Source: Udeniomyces pyricola
Lineage: Eukaryota > Basidiomycota > Tremellomycetes > Cystofilobasidiales > Mrakiaceae
Assembly: GCA_039545295.1 (NCBI GenBank)
Contig: BCIK01000023.1
Location: 62,001-126,000 of the forward strand
Direction of reading: 5' to 3'
Length of the DNA stretch: 64,000 nt
In this document: positions 33,001-44,179 of the stretch, piece by piece
How the letters are laid out: each line of letters starts with the position of its first letter
Position numbering within the stretch: the stretch's first letter is position 1
Program-made: the position numbers and the translations under genes
Notes under the pieces: generated by a model
What the model saw: only the letters and a program-made list of their open reading frames with translations
What the model was told of the DNA's origin: nothing
The model's database searches: none

Positions 33001-35332
33001 CGTCTACGAAGCCAAGACGGCGCTGCTCGTTCGAATCGCTCAGTCCAAATTCGGAGCCGATGCTTTGCTCGATTCGCGTCTGATTGAGGTCCTCTCGCAA
33101 TGTCACTTCATCGACGCTCGACCCGAAATCGACCAGTCTGCATTTGGTTCGTGCTTGTTACTCGAGCGATCTTTTTTCTTTTCTACCACCGTCGAAGGGT
33201 TTGACGAACTGACCGCAATGCGTCTGGTTTTTTGTACAGACCTCGACTCTTTCCTCCCTCCCGTGATCGAGCGATACCATCAGATGCTCTTGCCCGCTCT
33301 TCAGCTCATCATTGGAACCCTCTCAAGCATCGGTGCTTCTTCTCTTCACGCGATCCAGCAGGTGCGTATCCTGAAATCATTTACCACCCAGGTCACGATG
33401 AAATCTTGACGAAGGCTCCTTTTTCGTTTCTTCCTTCTTGGTTTCACGCATTCTCTAGGCGCTCTCGTTCCTCAATGCCCACCGCGAGACAATCATTTTG
33501 TTGTTGAAGGAACCCTCAAGCTTCCTTCCTCTCCCACTTGTCAAGGAATTTCACCTTCTCACCACCCTTTTGGCTGCTGTTCTCCCCAAGGTGGACCACA
33601 ATGACTTGGTCAGCGTTTCTTCGTCATGTGTCTGCCTCTAAGCTTTGATATAGCCAACTGCAAGACAAGCTGACATGTCGCCTGTCTTCTACCCCTTGTT
33701 GAAACAGACCCTTCCTTCGGGCTTTGGCGGTTTCCACCTCGCTCTTCTCGGTCTCGGTGGTCGTTTCTTCCTTCGCGAAAAGTGGGAAGGCCAGATCGTA
33801 CCCGTGAACGATGCCGAACGATCGGATGCTCAGGTCCAAAGCCTCAGTACGTCAACCGCATTTCTTTTTCAACTCTGTCCCTCGAAGTTTGCGGAAGTGA
33901 TACGAACGCTGATCGGTTATTATTCAACAGGTGGCAGCAAAAGTTCAGTCTTTGACGACAAAGTCGAGAAGGCCGTTGAGGCCCTCAACCAGAGCCTTCT
34001 TTCTTACTTTGTTCTCTCGACTGAGCCATCAGGTAGGTTGTTTCGGCTCTCATCGATTCAGTCGTATTTTCCTTTTTTTTTCTTTTTTTTTTTCGCTGAC
34101 CAAAAGTTTCGCACGTGTGTTCTGCAGAAGGTCGATCTTTGCGACCTGTTCTTTTGCCTGTGGTCTTGGATGGTGGCATGATCCCAAAGCGTGAGTCTAG
34201 TTTTTCATCGCAAAAAAAATGATTGGTTCGTCGCTCGTTTACTGCTTTGGGCTGAAGTTGACGCTCTCATTTTCATTGGTGTTCTGTTCCTCAAGACGGT
34301 GCACCGACAATCACAGCGGCGGCTGCCCTGTTGTACGACTCCACGGTCCAACTTAGCCAGACGACGGAGCAAATTCAGGTCACGTCGATGAAGCTCAACA
34401 ACCCTTCCTCGTTGTCGACGGATGAGATCGAAGAGGTTCGTTCCAGCTAGCTCTTCCATCTCCAGTTCACATGGGCTTTGCATGGTTGACCAAAAGCTTT
34501 GTTCTTACCTTGGAATGTATGAATAGATCGTTCTTGCTTCGGGTCTGGATATCGATGCGTCCAAGTACAGCCAGCCAGAGCGTCAAAAGCTTGCCCTTCA
34601 ATTCCTCACGCAGTCGCGCAAAGCTCTCCGAGACCAAGCCCTGTCGTCACTTTGTACGTCTTGGCCCAATTTTTTTTCTTCCCGAACGACTTTACTTTGG
34701 CCAATCGTTGTCGCAACTGGGGAATTCCTGATACTGATCGTTCGCTTTTGTCTCTCTTTCTTATTTATTTATTTAATATGTAGATATCATCGAGACGCTC
34801 CTGCTCCTCATCTGGCGACACCTGCTCCACTTCATCAACGTCACCCTTTCCGCTTCCAACAGCTCGTCCGGTAGCTTTGCCACGATCTTGCCCTCGAGCG
34901 TCTCTTTGCGGTTCTCGCAAGGCTCGACTGATGCTTTTGCGAGCACTGGTCGAAGAGGTGGACGCGAAGTTTGGGAACGCACCAGCGAAGAGTTGGATCC
35001 GGCTCTGAACCGAGTTGAGGACGTCGAACTCGTGAGTGTTGGCACTCCCACCCATCTTGGCTCAGAATGGTCTTCTTCTTCTTCTCTTTCAAAAAGAAAA
35101 ATCCTCTGCCTAGACCTGGAAGGATTTCTCCAATGGCCATATCTAAAGATGCAATGGGCTAACTCTATCTTGGCTTTCCTCTCATCTCTCTCTCTCTCTC
35201 TCTTCTGTCTTTGCTCAGTCGACCGAGGTTTTCGGTCAAGACTCACGTCTGAGACAGTCGTACCTCCAAATCCTCGTCCGTCGGTTGCGAGAACTGGAGC
35301 AAGCAGTCCCGACGGCCGAGGACCGACAGTGA
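27074..35332 (+). CDS. NUP192: Nucleoporin of the Nup192/Nup205 family
   Basis: Sixteen exons give 2,176 residues: 27074..27284, 27466..27635, 27781..28340, 28453..28513, 28607..28666, 28827..32871, 32982..33146, 33240..33361, 33459..33608, 33654..33846, 33931..34032, 34128..34190, 34296..34435, 34527..34653, 34784..35031 and 35219..35332. The product is an inner-ring scaffold of the nuclear pore. The N-terminus, with LRVGGKTVRINAEFIAETM and the helix ILIYHMERLDMLACLQLIF, matches the family; the rest is an all-helical solenoid with few repeats of sequence. The C-terminus includes the LYVYEAKTALLVRIAQ region. Fungal members are about 1,700-2,100 residues, so this is at the long end, owing to Ser/Ala-rich insertions. 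The entry to exon 10 (33654) is the least certain junction. Confidence 0.93.
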
Positions 35333-35851
35333 GCGAAGTGTAATAAGAGCTCGTGGAGGAGGAAGAAGAAGGTAGAGGGAGTGGGGAGGGGGGAGGGGGC
35401 TGGTCATTTGGTAATAGTAGGGTTAATAGCCAACGGCTAGTGTGTATTGTGTGTTTGTCTTATGTCAATGGTTTCGTGCTTCATTATCTTCTTTCTGTAT
35501 TTCCTTTGTTTGTCGTGTATTGATTGGGTGGTGACCTGAGCTGGAATTGATGATGGAGAAGAGGTAGCGGCATGGGTATCCCAAGAGTGCAATGAGTAAC
35601 GAAAAAGAGAAACAGAGGAGGGAAAGAGAGAGAGAAAGAGTGACGCGGATGAAGCCCGAATGTATAAAGGGATGGCATGGAAGACTGGACAAGAGGATCG
35701 TGTTTCCATGATATGACAAGAAAAGGACCATCGGTAGCAGGTGAAGAAGTGAAAGCCAGAGAGTGAAAGGGATAAAAATGGGGGGAGGGGGAGGGGGGAA
35801 TGGAAGAAAAGAGGTATGGCCTAGGCAAGGCAAGTGTCTGTGTTATCTAAA
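35333..35851. other. Convergent 3' region, no gene seen
   Basis: This lies between the nucleoporin stop and the stop of the 1,019-residue minus-strand gene. G/A-rich segments flank a TG-rich middle; no coding signal. Confidence 0.5.
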
Positions 35852-38800
35852 TCACCGCCTCAGTGATGGACTGGACGCGGTCGGATACGGAGTCTTGGGT
35901 CGGCCTGTCTTCTTCGTTGACTGTCGGATACTCCGTTGTTTCTCCCGGGCCGAACGCATCATGGAGCGCGCGATGGCGGTCAGTTCGTCGTCCGACGCAG
36001 GATCATCACTAAACTCGATCGGAAGGGGTCGACGAGCGGGAGTGGTTGGGGCAGAGATGATGTCCAAAGTACCATCAGTTGTTACAGGGGTCGATGAGGC
36101 TTTAGGATGATTGAAATGTAGGAAGGTTCAATCAGGATTTGTGTGTTTGTCCCCTTCGCATACAAAATTGAACGCAACAATGAGACCCCTACTCACTTGG
36201 AGAAATCGAAGCAAAGACTTTGGTGAGGGGACTCGAGACGACCGGGGTATTATCGCCAGATTTGAAGAGAAGAACCATCGATCTCCTCTTGGAAAGAAAC
36301 GAGATTGACTCTCCAGCCTTCTTTTTTGGCCGAGCGACGACCCTGGATGATGGTGTCGAACTAGTGGCTGAACCCTTTCCCGCTACTTCACTTGAGGCAG
36401 TCGGACCTAAGCAACTGAGCGCATCCGAGAGATCCATCAAATCGTCTTCAACCCCCTGGTCTGATCCAAAGCTTCGAGTCCCGCGTTGAAGAGCCGAATG
36501 GAGCCGAGCCCGGAAGTTATCTAGAGATGTATTCGAGGTATCGACTTCAAGGGAAAAGAGACTTGACCGGGAGTCGTTTGAATGATCTGGCTGAGCCTGA
36601 GATGCATGGGATGAAGGAGACAGCATCGTTGAGCGTCGACGGTGAGTCTTTGGCGAAGAGCTTGGAGGAGAGGGGCAGTAATCTGACAGAGTGAAAGAGG
36701 TGTCGCCTGTGTAGTAATGAGCGGATGCTGGACGTGAACTTGGAGAGGGTGCAACGGAAAGAAAAGGTGCTGATCGACGGCGTTCGAGGCGAGCGAACGA
36801 ATTGTCAGAATCCACAGCGGAGCTGTCCGAGTCACAGGTGAAGCCGACGAGGTTAGCAACTCGTCGGAACTCGCGATGGCATTGCTTGTCCAGGACTCGA
36901 GGTGAGTCCGGATTCGATGCTGACGATGAGGTCGAGGCCGGACCAAGCGACACGTCAACTACGGTTTTGAGACGAGTCGTGAACGAGGGATGACTGGAAG
37001 GAGCGCGAGCATCTAGCCTTCGAGTTGCGGTACTGGCCGTCGGAAGAAGACGAGCAACATGGCCGACCGATTTGGTGACGTGCAAAACCTGAGCACCATC
37101 TAGAGAGCTGACTGATGACAATCGCGAAATCGATGATTTGTTTGGTGGGGAGGGCTGTGACGAGGAAATGGACATCTCACGTGACAACGATGAGCGAGCA
37201 CCCAAGGAGGTTCGAACAGACGTTTTGGCAGAGGGTGTCGAAGTGATGAATGAAGGGGGAAGGTCGATGCACATAGCGGATACCTCGGCGTTTGAGTCGA
37301 ACGAGTCTTCATTCTCGAATGGGATGGGTGAGGGGAACGACGGGATCTCGACGGATTTGGGAGAAACCATCGAAGGTTGGGAGGCAGAGGCGGGCGTGTA
37401 AGGAGATTGGATTGAGGAAGGTGAGCTGAATGTTATCGATGTGGTGGAAAGAGGAGAGTCATCGATAAGGGGGGAAGGAAAAGTGCCGACAGCAAGAGGT
37501 TGAGTCGGGGGTAAAGCGGGGACTTCGGCAAGGGAAGTCTCGACAACAGCGAAAGAGGGCTCGGGTCGCAGTACCTGATGGACGTCAGGTGTCGGCGATC
37601 GATCGAGGGTTTGAAAGGAGAACAGGCTACAGACGTCGCTCTTGATTTCGGGATGGGGTTCTTCGGGGTGATCGCAGATACCGGTGCTAAGTTCCACCGA
37701 ATTGGAAAGAATCGTCGCTATTGAAACACACCTCTCCCTTAGCGGTGAGTTCTTCGTACCAACCGATATGTTGTTGATTCTGACAAAGTCATGAACGAGC
37801 GCGTCTTCGAGTCGCTTCTCTTCGGGCTCCTCAACTCTCGACTCTGATCCCATTTTCCAGGCTGGGATCAGATATGTCTCGAGCACGCGTTGGACGTCGG
37901 ATTCCTTGACGTCATCTAAGGGCAACAGCTGCGTAGTCAGCAGGGTCTGGGGGCTGCAGATGGTCTCAACGGTGGCCCTAGGATCAGTGACGGGTCGAAT
38001 CGAAAAGATGAGCGACAGAGGCGGTTGCGATGTGGTGTTGGGTGAAGGTGGTAGAGGAGACAACAAATCGACACAGGAGCGATGACGGCGAATGGGAGAG
38101 TGGAAGGAACGGCTCGTCCAGATGGTCAATGATGCTGTTGAGCCAAGAATAAGTGCACCATTGAGTTCAGTGATCCGAGAATGAGGACTACCAAGATATG
38201 GTAGAAAGGTTGAAACTAGTACTTACGTCGATGCTGGATTCCGAGTCCGACTTTTGATAGGCCATCCTCCTCGTCCACAGGTCTGTTCCAAAACTGGACA
38301 ACCAGGTCCATCTCATGCCTCAGTCGTTGTTCCTCGAGTTCTTCCCACGTTGCTTGGCCTGCATCACATGCCACTCGGTCCACCGCAGACGACATGAGGG
38401 GTTCCACCGGTGTTTGCTCCCCTACCTCACTGGTCCAACCTGCGGGCACGAGCGATTCATTGATCCTGCTTCCACCCCTTTCGTTATTCGATGCAATTCC
38501 CATGATCTCCTCCCAGACTCTTCGCTCCTCTTGAGAGTGAAAGGGCAAGGCGGATACCCTCTGAGTGTTTTTCGGCCCAATCGCTGCCGCACTTGAGACC
38601 TGCCGAGGTGCCGTACCCCGCTTCCATTGGGCAAGATCCTCATCTGTCAACGAGCACGCGCGAGCCGACGTGGAGGGACGAGGAGTGGATTGAGACGAGG
38701 ATTTCAGGGAGATCAATCCCGGGCCTTGGGCGGGTGCAGGCTTCTTCCAGTCAGCAATCTCGGCATCTGTCACTGGGTCATCGATGGACGTCCGTTGATT

Positions 38801-39100
38801 TGTCGCCTTTCTCTTCTTCTGCCGTTTCTGTCTAGTGGCAGAAGCTCGTCCCGAAATGACCGATACCGTCGGATCTTGATATAGGTTGGATGATGGAGTT
38901 CCGACCCTGATAGGGATCCGGGATAGACTTTTAGGGGTAGGTAGGGCAGGCGAACTGAATTTGGAGGCGATACGGGAAAGAAGAGAGGGCGAGTTGTAAG
39001 ACAACGCCGTCTTAGTTGTGGGCGTGTTTTCAAGGTCGTCACCATCGGGAAGGAAGGTCGAAGAGGGGCGTTTGAATGGGTCGAGGGAGGAGAACGGCAT
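35852..39100 (-). CDS. Ser/Pro-rich protein of unknown function (1,019 aa)
   Basis: Exons 38227..39100, 36197..38134 and 35852..36099 join in phase 1 at both introns (donors GTAAGT and GTGAGT). I do not recognise the family. The N-terminus MPFSSLDPFKRPSS is followed by a basic cluster RQKRQKKRKA (residues 90-99), a possible nuclear signal. Two copies of a short motif follow: TDAEIADWKK (111-120) and LTDEDLAQWKR (151-161). A less repetitive stretch ends exon 1 (EERRVWEEIMGIASN and WEELEEQRLRHEMDLVVQFW), likely a helical segment. The second exon is mostly Ser/Thr/Pro-rich with short acidic and basic patches, and the C-terminus has a conserved-looking block, DPASDDELTAIARSMMRSA. No signal peptide or membrane helix is seen. 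The apparent ORF start in exon 2 is a TTG, so the two large blocks belong to one gene. Confidence 0.75.
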
Positions 39101-39462
39101 GGGAGGGAGTAAGAGGTTGAGATGTAACAATGAGAGCGAAGGATGGGAGCCGAACGGGGAGAGCAGGACTTGTTGGCAGCGGCAAGCGTGCAAGCCAGGA
39201 CGTCGGATAAGGTGGCAACAAAGTAAAGGGAAAGAGAGAGGAGGACAAGGAGTTTGAAGAAAGGTACGACGACAAAGCTGAAACGAAGGGGGAGGATTAC
39301 ACAGCGAGTACAAAAGGGGGTTGAGAGAAACTCGATTCGGTCCGGTTCACAACGCGACAGGGTCAGACAAGGGCAGGATGTTAGGATCCAACAAAAGGAC
39401 TCAAAATTCCAGGGTAGCTCAAGAGTCTAGATCACGGGTGATGATGCGTAGGAGGTATCCTT
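39101..39462. other. Upstream region of the 1,019-aa gene / AsnRS 3' end
   Basis: About 360 bp of CT-rich (coding strand) leader of the Ser/Pro-rich gene and the tail of the synthetase gene. An upstream in-frame ATG at 39313 would add a simple-sequence extension and was not used. Confidence 0.5.
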
Positions 39463-41796
39463 CTAATAAACACAATGTCCCTTCCACCTCGGGAACCCAA
39501 CGACATCACGAACGTCGTGCACGCCAGTCACCCAGCTCAGCATCCTTTCAAAGCCCAAACCAAATCCACCATGAGGCATCGTCCCGTACCGACGGGTGTC
39601 CAGATACCACTCCATCGGGGCTTGCTTCATGCCACGTTGTCTGAGAGGTAGGATGGAAGGAAACGATTAGAACACGGATCAGATGTTGTCAATAATATCA
39701 CTCGGGATAGATCGTCGTTGGATCGAAGTATGGGATCAGTGATCAAGCTTACTCCATGACGTGAACGAGGGAATCTAGTCGATGCTCTCGCAGCGATCCA
39801 CCAGCGAGCTCGCCGCATTCCGGCACGAGGAGATCAAAGCAAGCAACGGTACCCTTCGAAGCCGGTTCTGAAGCGGCCGAATCGAGTGTTGGAGAAGACG
39901 TGTGGGAGGGAGAGTTGTTTCGAAGCATGTAGAACGGCTTCAGATCGGCAGGGTAGTCGTAGATGAAGATAGGGCCGTTCGCGTAGGACCCGGCAAGATA
40001 CTTCTCATGCTCGGATCGAAGAGGTGCTCCATACGTGGCCGGATGGGTGAAAGGCTCAGTCAAAGGTGGTGGTGATGGCGAAGAAACACGCTTCTCGGGA
40101 GAAGACGTGCTGTTTTGACGGATTTGTGCCTCTGACTGGGCTTGCTGCAGCACTCTGACGGCGTCGGCGTAGCTCATCCTCTTCCATGGTGCTTCTCCAA
40201 GAGACCCTTCGATCCTTTCCCGAACAACGTCTCTTCTCCAAAACAACCCAAGACCGCTCGAGCTGGCCTTGCCGTCGTCATCCGCCATCATCTTGCTCCT
40301 TAAACCATTCAGCACGCTCCTGACACCCTCCTCCAACACATCCATCAGTTGATGTCCCGAGGTAAGAAAGGCGACTTCAGCTTCGAGCATCCAGAACTCG
40401 GCGAGATGCCGATGCGTCGAGGAGGGCTCAGCTCGGAAAGCCGGCGAAAGGGTGTAGACGCGGGCATGAGACGGCAGGTAAAGTTCAAGGTGAAGTTGAG
40501 AAGAGACAGTCAGGTTGGCACCGGGAGGAGCTGCATAGATAAAGCCACGCCCGGAAAAGTCTGTCAGCGATCGACCTGATAGATCCGTCGATAGAAAAGC
40601 GAGAAGCCTGAAGGAATACATCAAGGAGGCAAAGAGAAAACTCACGAAAGAAGGGATCGTTTGCTCTAGCTGTGGGAGAAGTCACTTGGAACATCTCGCC
40701 CGCTCCCTCGCAGTCGGACGAAGTAATGATAGGAGTGTTGATGTGAAGGTAGTCCCGGTTCTTTGTTCCGTGCGATTAGTCAGAGATGTCAACCACATGT
40801 GAAATGTAGGAGAAGACCGTCCGCCCAAAGTCTTGCAAATGACCATTCTTATGTGATTCCTGAAGACACTAAGCAATGAAAGCGACTAACCTCAAAGTAT
40901 TGTCTCCACTCTCGGGTGAGTGCATCCCGGACTTTGACCATGGCTTGGTTCTCCATCTCTCTCATGCGGAGATGCGCATGGTTACGAAGCCAAGTGACAG
41001 GCCTTTTCCCGGAAGCCCCGGTACCCACAGGATTCAAGGGATACTGCGACATGCAGAGCGAATGCGAGAAACGAAAAGGATAGAAGACAGTGTATTCAGT
41101 CGGTACGTAGCTCGAGCATACAGAAAGACACGTCATCAAAGCAGGATAAAGCCGAATAAATACACTCTGGTCCGCGAGGTCCACTACTCTCTGGCTCAAT
41201 ACCCTCGCTAGGACATGATGTGTGGAATTTGAAAGGGACCAGAGGTACTCACTTCTGGTCCACAGGTTCCCAGGATGCTGAGTTCACGAGCCAGAAGTTC
41301 TGATGGCTGGTCAACGCCTGGAGACGCGACGAGCTCGCCCACGATTTGGACAGCTGTTCCTTTGGTAAGTTGGTCGACTACGCTGCTCACGAACGACGAA
41401 TCGGTCATGGTCGTGAGTGATTGAGGGGATTACTCTCTCGCTTCTCAAGCGACCATCTTTGAGGTTACACATCGACAAGTTGGCGTGGACATGTGGTATA
41501 CGTGTGGTAGACATGTGGGCTCAGCGCGCCAACCCTGCTCACCTTCGCAGTCCGTGATCCTGCCCTGATTTCCCCTCGACAACGATTTGAATACCCCTGC
41601 TCGTCGTGCCGTCCTGAACGTTGAGGAAGGACAGCCGCTTCTGAGACCGAATCGACGAGACCCAGCCGTGGATAGTGGTGCTCGGCGGGGGAGACGAGGG
41701 CGAAAGGGACGCGGAGGAAGCGACTGTAGGGACCGAGGCGAGGACTTGGGAGATAGTCTGGGGAAGGGGCGCTAGTAGGCGCCGAGTGGGGATCAT
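39463..41796 (-). CDS. SLM5: Asparaginyl-tRNA synthetase, mitochondrial type
   Basis: Exons 41543..41796, 41253..41382, 40891..41043, 40646..40760, 39753..40530 and 39463..39640 give 535 residues. The enzyme charges tRNA-Asn with asparagine using ATP. The N-terminus ([15 protein letters not shown]) is basic and amphipathic like a mitochondrial presequence. An OB-fold anticodon domain follows ([20 protein letters not shown]). The class II core shows [20 protein letters not shown], motif 2 in [20 protein letters not shown], and motif 3 in [11 protein letters not shown]. The domain order and the RHLAEFWM motif separate AsnRS from AspRS. Two acceptors, both in phase 1, could open exon 5; I used the one at 40530, which keeps the gap before [10 protein letters not shown] short. 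The alternative, about 51 nt upstream, adds about 17 residues. Confidence 0.93.
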
Positions 41797-42082
41797 GCGA
41801 GCAGCTAGGGACTGGGAGAGAGGTGATGGGTGGGTCAATGAAGATGAGTGCAATGGGGATGATGAGTCCAAGTAGTGGTTGATGATGAGACAAACAGAGT
41901 TGTTATCGATTCGTTGACTTGTGCGACTTGAAGCTGCTTCAGCTGATGTATTACTACTGATATCTGAATCCAAGTCATAACTAGAACCTAACCACCTCAA
42001 CCTATCACTACATAGTACCGTAGCTACTTGTCCCCTTGCATTTCCACCGCCACTGAACATCACTACACTATACTAAACCACT
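41797..42082. promoter_or_regulatory. Bidirectional region between AsnRS and TRM7
   Basis: 286 bp separate the divergent start codons of two tRNA-related genes. No TATA box stands out; GATATC and TACTAC/ACTACA stretches lie in the middle. Shared regulation is inferred from the layout. Confidence 0.5.
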
Positions 42083-44024
42083 ATGGGAAAGAAATCCAAG
42101 GTCGATGCGCGTGATATTTACTACCGACTAAGTTCGTTCTACCCTTCGGTCATACGCGTGTCTTCCGACTCGTCGCGAACCTTCGTATTCTTGCCGCTCG
42201 TCCGTCCATGACTGACGACCCCGTCCTCGACAATTCACACACCACCTTGACGTCTGATCAGGCAAATCTCAAGGTATCATCAGCTAGCTGTCTCTACATG
42301 CCTCGATCGGAGCTACATTCCGCCCGTTCGCCCGTTGGAGGGCTCGTTGCCATTCATCCTAACGTTTCTCAAAAACTACGCTCCATTCCACGAACCAACC
42401 TCATGACTTATCCCCATATAGGTTACCGAGCTCGCTCAGCTTATAAGTTGCTCCACCTCAGTGAAGAGTTTGACGTCTTTCAGGGCGTGCGAAACGCGGT
42501 CGACCTCTGTGCTGCACCCGGCAGTTGGAGTCAAGTCCTCGTTCAACAGTTGAAGTAGGCATATCGTTTTCCTGGCCTTGGATCTTCAACGTGCGTCTCC
42601 TAACGTAAAAACCATTGATTTGCCCAAACCGTAGTGATGATAGCAGCAGACTTCCCGCCAAGATCGTAGCCGTTGACCTGCAACCCATGGTAAGGAAAGA
42701 AGCACTTCCCATAACACTGTCGGAATCGAATCCAGCATGTTCTGTTGGAAGCAAGGTGGACCTGACTAACCTCAAGCTACGTCTTGTGTTGTTTAGGCTC
42801 CGCTTCAAGGCGTGACGACTATCCTGGGCGACATTACCTCGCTTACGACGGCTCGTCGAGTTATTGCTGCCATGGACGGTGAAAAGGCCGAGCTGGTTAT
42901 CTGCGATGGTGCTCCAGACGGTTAGTATTTCTTCTGGGTGTCATAGACACTCGTAGCTTGTTGGTATGTCCAGCTGATACTGACTTGGTTCAACAACTTC
43001 ATCAAACTTACCTTGACTCGTCCGCAGTGACTGGTCTGCATACGCTTGATGCCCATCTCCAAGCCCAGCTCCTTCTCGCCGTGAGGCCGTCATATCGGCT
43101 CTGGCTTTCTTGATCGCTCAAGCAAGCACTCTGCACCGCGATCACTTAAAGACTACTTGCTAATTTCCATGGATCTGTCTTTCTTACCTGGACCCAAGGC
43201 TCTTTCCATTACCCTTCATCTCCTCGCTCCCTCGGGAACGTTCATTGCCAAGATCTTCCGTACCTCCTCAACGTCCCGCGCCGAATTCCTCGTCTCTCAA
43301 CTCCGCATCTTCTTCCCGGAAACAGACCAAGGAGGTGGTGTCTGGGTCCGAAAACCAAGGAGTAGTCGTGAAGGAAGCGGAGGTCAGTCTCATCAACCTC
43401 TTGTTTCGCTTTTTTCTCTCTCTCTCATTCTTGTTGCTTTTTTGTGTGCGTGTTGTTGGAGGACCGGCGTACTGACTAACGTTTTTTTTTTTACTTTCCT
43501 CTCATGTAATCTCATTTGTATGGGTGCAATTGGATCAACAGAGGCTTTTGTGGTTTGTAAAGGATTCCAGATGCCTTCCAACTTAGCCGGCCTTTTGGAC
43601 AAAGCGGAGCAAGTCGATCAAGAAGAAGGGGGGGAACAAGGCAACCTTCTCAAAGCATTCACCCAATTTCAACTCGAAGGATCCCTCAGGAGTCAGCACG
43701 ATTCGTCAACGAACATTTCTCCATCCGCTGTGCAGGTTTCGAGGGTCGATGAGACAGAGCAAGATGAGGACGGCGAGGATGAGAAGGAGCAACCGATAGA
43801 GTTGACATCAACACAGATGGCAGAGAGGGATAAAGCTAGAGCCATCGGCTGGGTTGGTGGTGGGGATCTGAGGTAAGTCTTGAAGCATACCTCTTTCTGT
43901 GGAGCTGTGATGAGCTCTGTATCAGAGTTACGTTCACTGACGCCTTATGAATCGTAACCGTCCCTCAAATTGAACTGCATGGTATCTTCCCTCCCGGTTT
44001 CTCTTCCACAGTGCTTGGGATTGA
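42083..44024 (+). CDS. TRM7: tRNA 2'-O-ribose methyltransferase Trm7/FTSJ1
   Basis: Nine exons give 317 residues: 42083..42131, 42262..42273, 42422..42554, 42635..42689, 42797..42920, 43028..43080, 43199..43382, 43542..43872 and 44012..44024. The enzyme methylates riboses at positions 32 and 34 of the anticodon loop using SAM, with partner proteins Trm732/Trm734. The start [20 protein letters not shown] and [11 protein letters not shown] are diagnostic. The SAM site is [15 protein letters not shown]. The catalytic K-D-K-E set is visible as K in RSAYK, D in ICDGAPD, K in FIAKIFR and E in EAFVVC. Exon 2 is 12 nt, and the final exon adds only four residues. An acidic C-terminal tail ([15 protein letters not shown]) is an extension beyond the fold. 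Confidence 0.95.
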
Positions 44025-44179
44025 AATGAAAATATACACATGTACATATAATCCTTATAAAAAAAAAACGTCTTGTCCTACTTCCAGAACATCCTACTCC
44101 ATATAGCTAGCCGCCCACACACAATTGACACCCATCAGCTAAGCCAGCTAAACTACTTTTGTGAATTCTCGATTTTCTT
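44025..44179. other. Short convergent 3' region
   Basis: 155 bp between the TRM7 and AP endonuclease stop codons. An A tract near 44060 follows AATATACACATG; no gene. Confidence 0.5.

Noticed and set aside
36189..38129. Separate 646-residue gene starting at 38129
   Set aside because: Its first codon is TTG, preceded by a CAACAG acceptor in phase with the upstream exon, so it is exon 2 of the 1,019-residue gene.
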